Assembly: GCA_005790505.1 (NCBI GenBank)
Contig: SXUP01000027.1
Coordinates: 1 to 40,439, forward strand
Reading direction: 5' to 3'
Length of the DNA stretch: 40,439 nt
Source of the DNA: Actinomycetota bacterium
GTDB taxonomy: Bacteria > Actinomycetota > Acidimicrobiia > Acidimicrobiales > Ilumatobacteraceae
Position 1 is the first letter of the stretch; each line of letters starts with the position of its first letter. Positions 14,804-22,993 of this stretch are shown here, piece by piece. A program made the translations under genes and the position numbers. The notes beneath the pieces are model-generated. The model was not told the origin of the DNA. It saw only the letters and a list, made by a program, of their open reading frames with translations, and did no database searches.

Positions 14804-15349
14804 ATGTATTATGTAATCGGCGCTCTCGCGCTCATTGTGTTGGTGTTTATTTTCATCTACAACTCGCTTGTAAGTCGGCGCAACGGAGTCGACAATGCAT
14901 GGTCACAGGTTGATGTGCAATTAAAAAGACGCCTTGATCTGATTCCCAATCTTGTAGAAACCGTGAAGGGTTATGCGGTGCAAGAAAAATCAACCTTTGA
15001 GGCGGTAATTGCAGCGAGACAGTCGGCAATGTCGGCTGGCCCGTCACCAGCGGAGCAGTCAGCTCCGAACAATCAAATCTCGGGAGCACTTCGCCAGTTG
15101 TTTGCGTTGAGCGAGGCATATCCAGACCTCAAGTCAAATCAAAACTTTTTGGCCTTGCAAGAAGAGTTAAGTGCCACTGAGGGTCGCGTGGCTTATGCGA
15201 GGCAATTTTATAACGACGAAGTCCTGAGACTAAATGAAGGCATACAAAAATTTCCGGCAATTTTCATCGCTCGCATGTTCGGGTTCGCTGCTCGTGAGTA
15301 TTTTGAGGCCGAGCCCGAGGCGCAGACGCCCCCCAAGGTTCAATTTTGA
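14804..15349 (+). CDS. lemA: LemA family protein
   Basis: A 181-residue membrane-anchored protein of the LemA family. Residues 2-23 (YVIGALALIVLVFIFIYNSL) form a single N-terminal membrane span. The family signature follows directly: NSLVSRRNGVDNAWSQVDVQ, LKRRLDLIPNLVETVKGY, and then a long helical region with FNDEVLRLNEG-like sequence (YNDEVLRLNEGIQKFPAIF). The C-terminus has the usual YFEAEPEAQTPPKVQF. A clear ribosome-binding site (AAAAGGA) lies about seven bases before the ATG. It precedes htpX by 28 bases; lemA-htpX is a common pair in bacteria, suggesting a shared membrane-protein quality-control role, though the function of LemA itself is not well known. Confidence 0.95.
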   Translation: MYYVIGALALIVLVFIFIYNSLVSRRNGVDNAWSQVDVQLKRRLDLIPNLVETVKGYAVQEKSTFEAVIAARQSAMSAGPSPAEQSAPNNQISGALRQLFALSEAYPDLKSNQNFLALQEELSATEGRVAYARQFYNDEVLRLNEGIQKFPAIFIARMFGFAAREYFEAEPEAQTPPKVQF

Positions 15350-15377
15350 GGGATTTTCTCCCTAGGATTTGGGACTC

Positions 15378-16283
15378 ATGCGCGATCTGATTGCCTCCAA
15401 CAAACGACGATCAATCTATTTGATCGTTACTTTTGCGCTCTTGTTGGGGCTTGTTGGTTTAGCCGTAGGAGTTCTGCTCGGCAACGGACTATTCGGAACG
15501 ATTATCGCCCTCGTTTTCTCTGGAACGACGGCGTTTGTGTCTTATTGGAAAGCAGATGTCATTGCCCTGCGCGTAAGCAGAGCAGTACCTGCCGATCCCC
15601 AAGAATACGAACGCCTGCACAACCTGGTCGAAGGTCTGTGTATTGCTAGCGGTTTACCAAAGCCGGGAATATACGTTGTGCACGATGCTGCACCTAATGC
15701 TTTTGCAACTGGTCGAAACCCGAGTCACGCCGCGATTGCGGTGACTACTGGTTTATTGGAGAAAATGAATCGGGTTGAACTTGAAGGCATTCTTGCCCAT
15801 GAACTATCCCACATTCGTAATTACGACATTTTGGTGTCCACATTGGCTGTCACCTTGGTGGGTGCTATTGCACTGATTGCCGACATGTCAATTCGAATGA
15901 TGTGGTGGAACGGTGGACGTGTCTCGCGTGGCAATGACCGCGACAATGGCTCTAACCCGCTGGCAATAATCGGTTTTGTTCTGCTTATTTTTGCGCCAAT
16001 TGCGGCGCGTTTAATGCAGGCGTCCATCAGTCGCCGACGCGAGACCCTTGCCGATGTCTCGGCATGTCAAATGACCCGATACCCGCCAGGTCTGATCTCG
16101 GCGCTTGAAAAACTCAAAGAAGACACAACCGTTACGCATGCAGCAACTACTGCCACGGCTCACTTGTGGATTGAACAACCCCTATCTGGTGTTGGTGACG
16201 CTGGGAAGTTGTCAAGAATGCATAGTCTTTTCAATACACACCCTCCGCTCGAAGAGCGGATTGCATTGCTAAGGGAGATTTAA
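15378..16283 (+). CDS. htpX: HtpX-type membrane zinc metalloprotease (M48)
   Basis: An integral membrane protease of family M48 (301 residues) that degrades misfolded membrane proteins. The catalytic zinc motif is H141-E142-LS-H145 in AHELSHIRNYD. Two membrane spans precede it (YLIVTFALLLGLVGLAVGVLL and GTIIALVFSGTTAFV) and two follow (LVSTLAVTLVGAIALIADM and LAIIGFVLLIFAPIAARL). The third zinc ligand lies in RRETLADVSACQM. The C-terminus (FNTHPPLEERIALL) is a typical HtpX end. The ATG at 15378 fits the family start; TTG at 15369 would add three residues. TAGGAT at 15363-15368 could serve as a -10 for a near-leaderless transcript. It follows lemA and overlaps nothing downstream (next start two bases after). 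Confidence 0.95.
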   Translation: MRDLIASNKRRSIYLIVTFALLLGLVGLAVGVLLGNGLFGTIIALVFSGTTAFVSYWKADVIALRVSRAVPADPQEYERLHNLVEGLCIASGLPKPGIYVVHDAAPNAFATGRNPSHAAIAVTTGLLEKMNRVELEGILAHELSHIRNYDILVSTLAVTLVGAIALIADMSIRMMWWNGGRVSRGNDRDNGSNPLAIIGFVLLIFAPIAARLMQASISRRRETLADVSACQMTRYPPGLISALEKLKEDTTVTHAATTATAHLWIEQPLSGVGDAGKLSRMHSLFNTHPPLEERIALLREI

Positions 16284-16284
16284 A

Positions 16285-17388
16285 ATGATGAAGAAATCCG
16301 TAAGTTGCAGTCCTGTTATTGCCGTGATTGCGGTGGCATTAGTTCTAGGTGCTTGTGGCGGTGGTGGGAATAGTTCTGACTCAACTTCTAGTGGAGCAAA
16401 TTCAACAGGGACAATTTCTCCGACGGCGACAATCCCGATCAATGAGAAAGTTTATCCACTCACTGGTTTGCCCCGACCAGACATTGATGTAAGTGTGCTC
16501 AAACGACCAGCGTTGGTTGCAAAAATTGACAATCATCCGCTTGGGCGTCCTCAAACAGGTCTTAATAAGGCAGACATCGTGTTTGAAGAAAATGTTGAGG
16601 GGATGACGCGTTTGGCCGCCATCTTTCATTCCCAGGGAAGTGATCCAGTTGGACCATTGCGAAGTGGACGAACCCAGGACATTGATATTTTAGGTGCCTA
16701 TAACAAGCCGCTGTTCGTTTGGAGTGGTGGCAATAGCGGCGTTACTCAAGCGGTCAACAAATCTGATTTAATCAACGCCGGATTTTTGACAGCGATCGGC
16801 CAAGGTAAGTATTTTCGGGATAAGGCCTACAAGGCTCCGCATAACTTGTTTTCTCGAACAACTGATATTTGGAAACTTGCCTCCAAAACTTCGGCTGCGC
16901 CCCCACAACAGTTTCTCTATCGCACCACTAGTGATGCCACACCTGCGACGTCTCTTCCTGCTGCCGGTGTGAAAGTTAAAATGGATGGCGTAAAAGCATT
17001 TTGGCAGTGGGATTCGACCACTGGCACTTATTTACGCAGTTCTGAAAACTCAAAGCGTCTTTTAGTGCAAGAAAAAGAAAGCGATGGCGATGTCATCAGT
17101 ACTGCCAACGTCGTTATCTTGGTGGTGAAGTATGTGCGTAGCAAAGCAGACTCTCGCAGTCCAGAAGCACTAACAACCGGCACCGGAAACGCCATGGTGC
17201 TCACCAACGGCGGAGCGATTGGCGCTACTTGGGCCCGCAGTGATCGCACTAGGTCTTTTGTATTGACCGACAAAACAGGCGCGGTGATTAAATTGTCGCC
17301 AGGGCGGACTTGGGTTGAGTTGGCACGCCCAAAAACAATCTCTGTGGTGCCACTTGGCACAGATCCTGCCACGGTATTGTGGCGATAA
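16285..17388 (+). CDS. DUF3048 domain lipoprotein (YerB-like)
   Basis: A secreted lipoprotein of 367 residues. The signal peptide has a hydrophobic core ([14 protein letters not shown]) and lipobox LGAC with Cys24, followed by a Gly/Ser/Thr linker. The DUF3048 domain begins near residue 55 with the family features [52 protein letters not shown] and [18 protein letters not shown]. The C-terminal part has [22 protein letters not shown] and ends [11 protein letters not shown]-like. The domain occurs in Firmicutes YerB and many actinobacteria; its function is unknown, perhaps cell-envelope related. A good ribosome-binding site (AGGGAG) lies before the double ATG. It is tightly downstream of htpX and upstream of pdxS. 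Confidence 0.9.
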   Translation: MMKKSVSCSPVIAVIAVALVLGACGGGGNSSDSTSSGANSTGTISPTATIPINEKVYPLTGLPRPDIDVSVLKRPALVAKIDNHPLGRPQTGLNKADIVFEENVEGMTRLAAIFHSQGSDPVGPLRSGRTQDIDILGAYNKPLFVWSGGNSGVTQAVNKSDLINAGFLTAIGQGKYFRDKAYKAPHNLFSRTTDIWKLASKTSAAPPQQFLYRTTSDATPATSLPAAGVKVKMDGVKAFWQWDSTTGTYLRSSENSKRLLVQEKESDGDVISTANVVILVVKYVRSKADSRSPEALTTGTGNAMVLTNGGAIGATWARSDRTRSFVLTDKTGAVIKLSPGRTWVELARPKTISVVPLGTDPATVLWR

Positions 17389-17417
17389 GGAGTCGTCACG
17401 AGGTGGAGTTAACTCGG

Positions 17418-17423
17418 TACGAT
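17418..17423 (+). promoter_or_regulatory. -10-like hexamer for leaderless pdxS
   Basis: TACGAT is followed by six bases (GTAGGT) and the ATG at 17430. No Shine-Dalgarno is present at the normal distance. Confidence 0.45.
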
Positions 17424-17429
17424 GTAGGT

Positions 17430-18338
17430 ATGAGTCAAAATCAAAAAGAACCTCGATCAGAGCAAGGGACAATGCGTGTTAAGCGTGGTCTTGCAGAGAT
17501 GATGAAGGGCGGCGTGATCATGGATGTCGTCACTGCCGAGCAGGCCCGTATTGCTGAAGATTCAGGTGCCTGTGCAGTAATGGCTCTAGAGCGTGTTCCA
17601 GCTGACATTCGGCGAGATGGTGGAGTGGCTCGTATGAGCGATCCTGAGATGATTGAGTCAATTCAGGCCGCGGTTCGAATTCCGGTCATGGCAAAGGCTC
17701 GAATCGGTCACTTCGTTGAAGCACAGATTCTGGAAGCGCTTGGCGTTGATTTTGTGGACGAGTCAGAGGTGCTGACACCTGCAGATGAGGCTCATCACAT
17801 CGACAAGTTTGCATTCACGGTTCCGTTTGTATGCGGTGCAACTAATTTAGGGGAGGCACTGCGGCGCATTTCAGAGGGGGCTTGTTTGATTCGATCAAAA
17901 GGGGAAGCAGGAACTGGCAACATCGTCGAGGCAGTGCGCCATCTGCGCTCCATCCTGGGCGATATTCGAAGAATTTCTCAGGCCGATGCTGCGGAGCAGT
18001 TTGACTGGGCGAAAAAACTTCAAGCGCCGCTTCCTCTTGTGCAAGAAATTGCGCGAACTGGACGCTTGCAGGTTCCATTATTTTGTGCCGGCGGAATAGC
18101 GACTCCGGCTGATGCTGCGCTAGCAATGCAACTAGGTGCCGAAGCGGTATTCGTTGGCTCGGGAATTTTCAAGAGTGATGACCCTGCTCCACGCGCCAAA
18201 GCAATCGTGGAAGCCACGACTCATTTTCGAGATGCACATATTTTGGCTAAGGTCAGTCGCTCACTCGGGGCGCCAATGACCGGAATCGGGATGGACGAAA
18301 TCAATGAAAGTCAAAGATTCGCCTCTCGCGGTTGGTGA
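17430..18338 (+). CDS. pdxS: pyridoxal 5'-phosphate synthase subunit PdxS
   Basis: The synthase subunit of the PLP synthase complex, making PLP from ribose 5-phosphate, glyceraldehyde 3-phosphate and ammonia delivered by PdxT. It is a 302-residue TIM barrel. The N-terminus has [20 protein letters not shown], followed by [34 protein letters not shown] (whose Lys carries the first imine), and [19 protein letters not shown] (the second lysine). C-terminal [20 protein letters not shown] forms the phosphate site. The start at 17430 (MSQNQKEP) matches the family; an upstream in-frame ATG at 17379 would overlap the DUF3048 gene. It precedes pdxT by 33 bases. Confidence 0.97.
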   Translation: MSQNQKEPRSEQGTMRVKRGLAEMMKGGVIMDVVTAEQARIAEDSGACAVMALERVPADIRRDGGVARMSDPEMIESIQAAVRIPVMAKARIGHFVEAQILEALGVDFVDESEVLTPADEAHHIDKFAFTVPFVCGATNLGEALRRISEGACLIRSKGEAGTGNIVEAVRHLRSILGDIRRISQADAAEQFDWAKKLQAPLPLVQEIARTGRLQVPLFCAGGIATPADAALAMQLGAEAVFVGSGIFKSDDPAPRAKAIVEATTHFRDAHILAKVSRSLGAPMTGIGMDEINESQRFASRGW

Positions 18339-18371
18339 AAAATGTGGTGGCGATGAACGCAGAGCCTCCAG

Positions 18372-18956
18372 GTGATCACGCAAATTGGTGTTCTTGCTCT
18401 ACAGGGAGCGTTCGCGTCTCACGCCGCCTGCATTGCTGAACTGGGCCATTCCCCAGTAGAGGTACGCAATACCGCAGATTTAAATAATCTTGATGCCCTC
18501 ATCATGCCGGGCGGGGAGTCCAGCACGATGTCTCAGTTGCTGGCATCGAGTGTTTTATTTGAACCAATCAAGGACGTGATTGCCGATGGCTTGCCGATCT
18601 TTGGAACGTGTGCTGGGATGATTTTGTTGTCTCATGAAATTGTGGATGGAAAGTTGGACCAATGTTGCTTCGATGCGATTGACATCACCGTCCGACGCAA
18701 CGCGTTCGGGCGCCAAGTGGATAGTTTTGAAGCAAATGTTGACACTGTCATAGGTGATTTTCATGGAGTCTTCATTCGCGCCCCGCGGATTGAGGCAGTG
18801 GGTGAAAAAGTACAAGTTTTGGGGACCTATGGTGGGGAGCCAGTGCTTGTTTGTCAAGCGAATGTTCTAGCGGCGTCGTTTCATCCCGAACTCGCTGGGG
18901 ATGTGCGACTGCACGAGTATTTTATAAATAGTTTCGTCACGACAAAGGAGAAGTGA
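18372..18956 (+). CDS. pdxT: pyridoxal 5'-phosphate synthase glutaminase subunit PdxT
   Basis: The class I glutamine amidotransferase that releases ammonia for PdxS, 194 residues. The catalytic triad is Cys80 in FGTCAGM, His171 and Glu173 in SFHPELAGD. The GVLALQGAFASHAACIAELG start and LIMPGGESSTMS nucleophile-loop partner are typical. The GTG at 18372 is the most likely start; there is no strong ribosome-binding site. It precedes yebC by only three bases and follows pdxS by 33, the same neighbourhood as in mycobacteria. Confidence 0.97.
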   Translation: MITQIGVLALQGAFASHAACIAELGHSPVEVRNTADLNNLDALIMPGGESSTMSQLLASSVLFEPIKDVIADGLPIFGTCAGMILLSHEIVDGKLDQCCFDAIDITVRRNAFGRQVDSFEANVDTVIGDFHGVFIRAPRIEAVGEKVQVLGTYGGEPVLVCQANVLAASFHPELAGDVRLHEYFINSFVTTKEK

Positions 18957-18959
18957 GCG

Positions 18960-19706
18960 ATGTCTGGTCACTCAAAATGGGCAACGATTAAACATAAAAA
19001 GGGGGCAATTGATAAGGCGCGTGGCAAGTTGTTTGCCAAGTTGGCGCGACAGATCGAGGTTGCCGTGCGAGCAGGTGGCGGAGACATTGACACCAATGCA
19101 ACTTTGCGCACGATGGTTCTGAAAGCCAAGGCTGGACAGATGACAAAAGATGCAATCGAGCGTGCAATCAAGCGAGGCATGGGAGAAAACAATGGTGCGC
19201 ACTATGAATCAGTTACTTACGAAGGATACGCCCCTGGCGGAGTTGCCCTTTTGGTTGATGTGTTGACAGATAACCGCAATCGAACCGCGTCAGATGTTCG
19301 TATGGCATTTAGTAAGCACGGCGGAGCGATGGCTGAGCCGGGTGCTGTTGGTTGGCAGTTTTCTCGCTGTGGCGTAATTTTGCTAAATGGCTCTACCGAT
19401 GAAGATACGGTCATGACCGTGGCACTTGAAGCAGGTGCCGATGATGTCGGTCGTGATGGCGATTCATGGCGCATCACCACAAGTCCACATGCGGTTTATG
19501 AGGTCAAAGATGCGATCGAGGCGGCTGGCCTCATCGTGCTGTCGGCTGAAACTACGATGGTGTCATCCACGACCATTGAAGTCTTTGATGCTGATGATGC
19601 GAAGTCGATTTTGCGGATTATGGACGCCCTTGAGGACAACGATGATGTGCAAGACGTCTACGCCAATTTTGACATCGACGATGCCTTGATGGAGAGCCTC
19701 GACTGA
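18960..19706 (+). CDS. yebC: YebC/PmpR-family transcriptional regulator or ribosome-linked protein
   Basis: A 248-residue YebC/TACO1 family protein. The N-terminus SGHSKWATIKHKKGAIDKARG and the conserved LFAKLARQIEVAVRAGG are hallmarks, as are GGVALLVDVLTDNRNRTA and the C-terminal NFDIDDALMESL. Members were first described as DNA-binding regulators; other studies connect the family to translation of difficult proline-rich stretches. A strong ribosome-binding site (AAGGAG) lies 10 bases before the ATG. It follows pdxT directly and is followed by a repeat and hairpin region before ruvC. Confidence 0.97.
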   Translation: MSGHSKWATIKHKKGAIDKARGKLFAKLARQIEVAVRAGGGDIDTNATLRTMVLKAKAGQMTKDAIERAIKRGMGENNGAHYESVTYEGYAPGGVALLVDVLTDNRNRTASDVRMAFSKHGGAMAEPGAVGWQFSRCGVILLNGSTDEDTVMTVALEAGADDVGRDGDSWRITTSPHAVYEVKDAIEAAGLIVLSAETTMVSSTTIEVFDADDAKSILRIMDALEDNDDVQDVYANFDIDDALMESLD

Positions 19707-19712
19707 CCTGGT

Positions 19713-19732
19713 CAAGCCAAGCCAAGCCAAGC
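19713..19732 (+). repeat. tandem pentamer repeat (CAAGC)x4 after yebC
   Basis: Four exact head-to-tail copies of CAAGC lie seven bases after the yebC stop, followed by a degenerate copy. ACCTGG (19706-19711) and CCAGGT (19737-19742) flank the run as inverted repeats, so the repeat would sit in the loop of a six-base-pair stem. Confidence 0.8.
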
Positions 19733-19765
19733 CCAGCCAGGTTGGCGACCCTGTCAAGAGGTCTG

Positions 19766-19800
19766 CCCAAAAAGGCGGCAAATGCCCGCCTTGGGTGATT
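19766..19800 (+). terminator. hairpin between yebC and ruvC, possible terminator
   Basis: AAGGCGG (19772-19778) pairs with CCGCCTT (19786-19792) around a seven-base loop. The pairing can be extended with CCCAA on the left and GGG on the right, with an A bulge. The sequence after it (TGATTT) is only weakly T-rich, so intrinsic termination is uncertain. Confidence 0.4.
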
Positions 19801-19808
19801 TGGATAGG

Positions 19809-19814
19809 TACAAT
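19809..19814 (+). promoter_or_regulatory. -10-like hexamer for ruvC
   Basis: TACAAT, close to the TATAAT consensus, ends seven bases before an in-frame ATG at 19822 (spacer GGAACAT). It lies directly after the yebC-ruvC hairpin. This suggests a fresh start of transcription for ruvCAB. Confidence 0.5.
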
Positions 19815-19821
19815 GGAACAT

Positions 19822-20376
19822 ATGTTCGCTTCGCATCGGGGTCATTTAGGTGGTCTGGTGGTTTTGGGTATTGACCCTGGCCTCACTCGTTGCGGGTACG
19901 CCGTTTTACAGGCCCGATCAGCCACCAAGATTTCGGCGCTATCGCTTGGAGTTTTGCGCACATCACCAAAATGTTCACTCCCTGATCGGCTGGCTGAATT
20001 GCATGATGAGTTGTCCGCGCTTTTGCATGAGTTCACTCCAGATGCAGTAGCAGTTGAACAAGTTTTCTTCCAGACCAATGTACGAACGGCGATGGGTGTT
20101 GGTCAAGCAAGTGGAATCGCTTTGGCCTTGGCAGCGCGCGATGGTGCAGAAGTTGCACAATACACACCGAGTCAAATAAAAAACGCTGTTGCCGGTTGGG
20201 GCGGAGCCAACAAAGATCAAATTCAGCGGATGGTGCAATCGAGACTCGGTTTAGCAGAACTTCCGCAGCCACCTGATGCTGCGGACGCGGCTGCGATTGC
20301 GCTGTGTCACATTGCCTGTGCGCCATTCATGGCACTGCAAAACGCAGCGTTGCTTGAAAGGCAATCATCAACATGA
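19822..20376 (+). CDS. ruvC: crossover junction endodeoxyribonuclease RuvC
   Basis: Resolves Holliday junctions by paired nicking, working with RuvAB. The acidic catalytic residues are visible: Asp in VLGIDPGLTRCGYAV, Glu in VAVEQVFFQTNV, and the Asp pair in PPDAADAAAIALCH. The QTNVRTAMGVGQASGIAL segment is also typical. Two starts compete. ATG 19822 (184 residues) fits a leaderless transcript from TACAAT at 19809. GTG 19858 (172 residues) fits the family N-terminus M-V-L-G-I-D-P-G and has AGGTGG upstream. Further in-frame starts exist at 19795 and 19813. The end overlaps ruvA by four bases. Confidence 0.95.
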   Translation: MFASHRGHLGGLVVLGIDPGLTRCGYAVLQARSATKISALSLGVLRTSPKCSLPDRLAELHDELSALLHEFTPDAVAVEQVFFQTNVRTAMGVGQASGIALALAARDGAEVAQYTPSQIKNAVAGWGGANKDQIQRMVQSRLGLAELPQPPDAADAAAIALCHIACAPFMALQNAALLERQSST

Positions 20377-20966
20377 TTGGATCACTGCGTGGAATCGTTT
20401 TAGAACGGAGTATGACTGGAACGGTTTTAATTGAAGTTGCCGGTGTTGGGTATGTTTGTGCAGTCACGCCCTCAACGTTGGCCGAACTTGAGCCGACAGT
20501 GCAGACATACTTGTATATCCATCATCATGTTCGGGAAGACGCTCAGACTCTGTACGGATTTGCAACGCGTGACGAACGAGACATTTTCGAAACACTGATT
20601 GCGACACACGGCATCGGACCCTCAATGGCCTTGGCGATATTGTCTGTTCATAGTCCAAGAGCGCTGGTCGACATTGTTGCCACATCTGATGCGGCATCTC
20701 TGACGTTGGTTTCTGGGGTTGGTAAAAAGACTGCCGAACGTATTTTGATTGAACTAAAGGGCAAACTTTTGCTGAGTGATTTGTCGGCACCGATGTTAAA
20801 TGGAGAACAAATGTCAAGCAGCGTTGGCAATGTACGCGAAGCACTTGTCGGACTTGGCTACGCCCAGGACGAAATTCGCGATGTATTGCGCAACCTTGAT
20901 GCATCTCTCTCGCCTGAACAGTTATTACGAGAATCACTTGCGGTACTAGGAGTTTCTCGTGCGTGA
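20373..20966 (+). CDS. ruvA: Holliday junction branch migration protein RuvA
   Basis: Binds four-way junctions as a tetramer and loads RuvB; 197 residues. Domain I is an OB-fold ([31 protein letters not shown]), with [29 protein letters not shown] next. Domain II has helix-hairpin-helix motifs: [13 protein letters not shown] and [21 protein letters not shown]. The C-terminal domain III ([20 protein letters not shown]) contacts RuvB. The ATG overlaps the ruvC stop (ATGA), and the gene's own 3' end overlaps ruvB by eight bases, so translation of ruvC, ruvA and ruvB is probably coupled. Confidence 0.97.
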   Translation: MIGSLRGIVLERSMTGTVLIEVAGVGYVCAVTPSTLAELEPTVQTYLYIHHHVREDAQTLYGFATRDERDIFETLIATHGIGPSMALAILSVHSPRALVDIVATSDAASLTLVSGVGKKTAERILIELKGKLLLSDLSAPMLNGEQMSSSVGNVREALVGLGYAQDEIRDVLRNLDASLSPEQLLRESLAVLGVSRA

Positions 20967-21951
20967 AGAATTCCTGGACCCAAATATCGCCCAAGAGCAC
21001 GAAGTCAGTGAAGAAACCGGTCTTCGTCCCCGACGCTTAGACGACTTCGTCGGTCAACGCGAACTAAAAGAACATCTAGACATCATGCTCGGTGCTGCTC
21101 GGCAAAGGGGCCAAGCCGCTGACCATATATTGCTAGCCGGACCACCAGGACTCGGAAAAACTACGATGGCAGGGATTGTTGCGGCAGAAATGGCCGTCAC
21201 GATGCATGTGACATCAGGCCCGGCGCTTGAGCGTGCTGGCGATCTTGCGGCGATATTGGCCAAACTGGGCGAACACGATGTTTTGTTTATTGACGAGATT
21301 CACAGGCTCTCGCGTGCAGTAGAGGAAATCCTGTATCCCGCGATGGAAGATTTTCAAATCGATATTGTTGTGGGTAAGGGTCCAGCAGCATCCTCTATCC
21401 GCTTGACGCTCGCACCATTTACCCTGATTGGCGCAACAACCCGTACAGGGATGATTACTGGTCCACTCAGAGATCGCTTTGGATTGGTGGCGCGACTCGA
21501 TTATTACGAGGTTGATGAATTGGAATCCATCGTCAAACGAGCATCTGGAATCCTGAACGTGCCATTGCATACTGATGCTGCCCATGAAATCGCCAGGCGT
21601 AGTCGTGGAACACCGCGCATCGGCAACAGACTCTTGCGTCGGGTTCGCGACTTTGCCGAGGTGCGTGCCGACGGCAACATCACCCATGCAATCGCTAATC
21701 AGGCGTTGCTGGTGTTCGGAGTCGATGAAAAGGGTCTAGACAAGGTGGACAGAGCGATTTTGTCGGCACTCTGTGAGCAGTTCAAAGGTGGTCCAGTGGG
21801 CCTTTCGACATTGGCTATCGCGGTAGGGGAACAGCCAGAGACCATTGAGGATGTTTATGAGCCATTCCTAATCCAGCAGGGAATGCTGGCACGTACTCCG
21901 CGTGGGCGCGTGGCCACGGACGCTGCGTGGGCACACATCTCTAGCTCGTAG
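20959..21951 (+). CDS. ruvB: Holliday junction branch migration ATPase RuvB
   Basis: The AAA+ motor of branch migration, 330 residues. The family N-terminus is [18 protein letters not shown]. Walker A is GPPGLGKTT, Walker B is [15 protein letters not shown], and sensor 1 is in [19 protein letters not shown]. The arginine finger and sensor 2 are in the [20 protein letters not shown] region. A C-terminal winged helix contains [27 protein letters not shown] split across the DNA-binding turn. The GTG start lies eight bases inside ruvA. Confidence 0.98.
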   Translation: MREEFLDPNIAQEHEVSEETGLRPRRLDDFVGQRELKEHLDIMLGAARQRGQAADHILLAGPPGLGKTTMAGIVAAEMAVTMHVTSGPALERAGDLAAILAKLGEHDVLFIDEIHRLSRAVEEILYPAMEDFQIDIVVGKGPAASSIRLTLAPFTLIGATTRTGMITGPLRDRFGLVARLDYYEVDELESIVKRASGILNVPLHTDAAHEIARRSRGTPRIGNRLLRRVRDFAEVRADGNITHAIANQALLVFGVDEKGLDKVDRAILSALCEQFKGGPVGLSTLAIAVGEQPETIEDVYEPFLIQQGMLARTPRGRVATDAAWAHISSS

Positions 21952-21954
21952 CCT
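21949..21954 (+). promoter_or_regulatory. -10-like hexamer for leaderless queA, overlapping the ruvB stop
   Basis: TAGCCT begins with the TAG stop of ruvB and is followed by six bases (GCCAAC) and the GTG start of queA at 21961. The same hexamer and spacing occur before rel. No Shine-Dalgarno sequence is present. Confidence 0.4.
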
Positions 21955-21960
21955 GCCAAC

Positions 21961-22968
21961 GTGCAACTTAGCGATATCGATTACGAACTTCCAGAATCAC
22001 GCATTGCTCAGTTACCCATTGAGCCCCGTGATGCGGCAAAACTTCTGGTTGATTGTGGTTCGGCATCTCCTCTGCACGGCAAGATGTCGCAGTTAATTGA
22101 TCTTGTCGAGCCAGGAGATCTATTGGTTATAAACGACACAAAAGTCCTGCCTGCTCGTCTGCGCCTGCAGCGTCGCACTGGTGGTTCAGCCGAAGTGTTG
22201 CTGCTAGAGCCACTCAATGAAAGCCAAACGCGTTGGGAGGCAATGGTGCGGCCGGCACGAAAACTAAAACCAAGTGAAGTTTTAGAATACTTCGGTAAGC
22301 CAATGGTGCGCCTCGGAAAGCGCACTGATGCAGGCGATACTTTTGAGGTTGAGATTTTGGATGAGTCTCCACTTGAGCGGATTACGAAAATAGGAACAAT
22401 GCCTTTACCCCCCTATATCCGTGCCGACCTCGCTGATCACAATCGCTATCAGACCGTTTACGCCAATCGAGCGGCTTCAGCTGCCGCGCCTACTGCAGGC
22501 CTGCACTTTACGCCCAACTTGATTGATGCCCTTGTAAAAAAAGGTGTGTGCCTTGAGCGCGTTGAATTAGTTGTCGGTCTTGCAACTTTCAAACCGGTCA
22601 CGGTTCTTGATCCCACCGAACATGCAATCCATACCGAAAGATATTCCGTGCCAGTGGATTTATTGCAGAAATGTGCGGAGGCACGAAGGGTGATCGCAGT
22701 TGGTACCACATCTGCACGGGCACTTGAGTCTGCAGCCACGACTGGGATACTTTCTGGAAGAACGGGTTTATTCATCACTCGTGGCTACGAATGGAAGGCA
22801 GTAGATCTCTTGCTCACGAATTTCCATATGCCACGCACATCACTACTTCTCATGATTGATGCACTTATCGGTCCTAGGTGGCGCACACTTTATGAGGAGG
22901 CACTGAGAAGTGATTATAGATTTTTGTCATTCGGGGATGCGATGTTGCTGAACAGACATCTTTCGTGA
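21961..22968 (+). CDS. queA: S-adenosylmethionine:tRNA ribosyltransferase-isomerase
   Basis: Transfers and rearranges the ribosyl part of SAM onto preQ1 in tRNA to give epoxyqueuosine; 335 residues, normal length. Hallmarks are the start QLSDIDYELPESRIAQLPIEPRD, split as DYELPESRIAQ and PRDAAKLL, then GDLLVINDTKVLPARL, PLPPYI with RADLADHNRYQTVYA, and the catalytic-region GSAAAPTAGLHFT-like AASAAAPTAGLHFTPNL. It ends with LLTNFHMPRTSLLLMIDALIG. The start is GTG at 21961. It precedes tgt by 25 bases; both belong to queuosine synthesis. No queD/E/C/F gene is seen here, so the cell may salvage a precursor or carry them elsewhere. Confidence 0.97.
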   Translation: MQLSDIDYELPESRIAQLPIEPRDAAKLLVDCGSASPLHGKMSQLIDLVEPGDLLVINDTKVLPARLRLQRRTGGSAEVLLLEPLNESQTRWEAMVRPARKLKPSEVLEYFGKPMVRLGKRTDAGDTFEVEILDESPLERITKIGTMPLPPYIRADLADHNRYQTVYANRAASAAAPTAGLHFTPNLIDALVKKGVCLERVELVVGLATFKPVTVLDPTEHAIHTERYSVPVDLLQKCAEARRVIAVGTTSARALESAATTGILSGRTGLFITRGYEWKAVDLLLTNFHMPRTSLLLMIDALIGPRWRTLYEEALRSDYRFLSFGDAMLLNRHLS

Positions 22969-22993
22969 GTGATTCAAGGGAATAGGAAGACAC

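Noticed and set aside
15349-15363. AGGGA-TTTTC-TCCCT hairpin after lemA as a terminator
   Set aside because: Only five base pairs and directly followed by TAGGAT and htpX; more likely part of the promoter region or chance.
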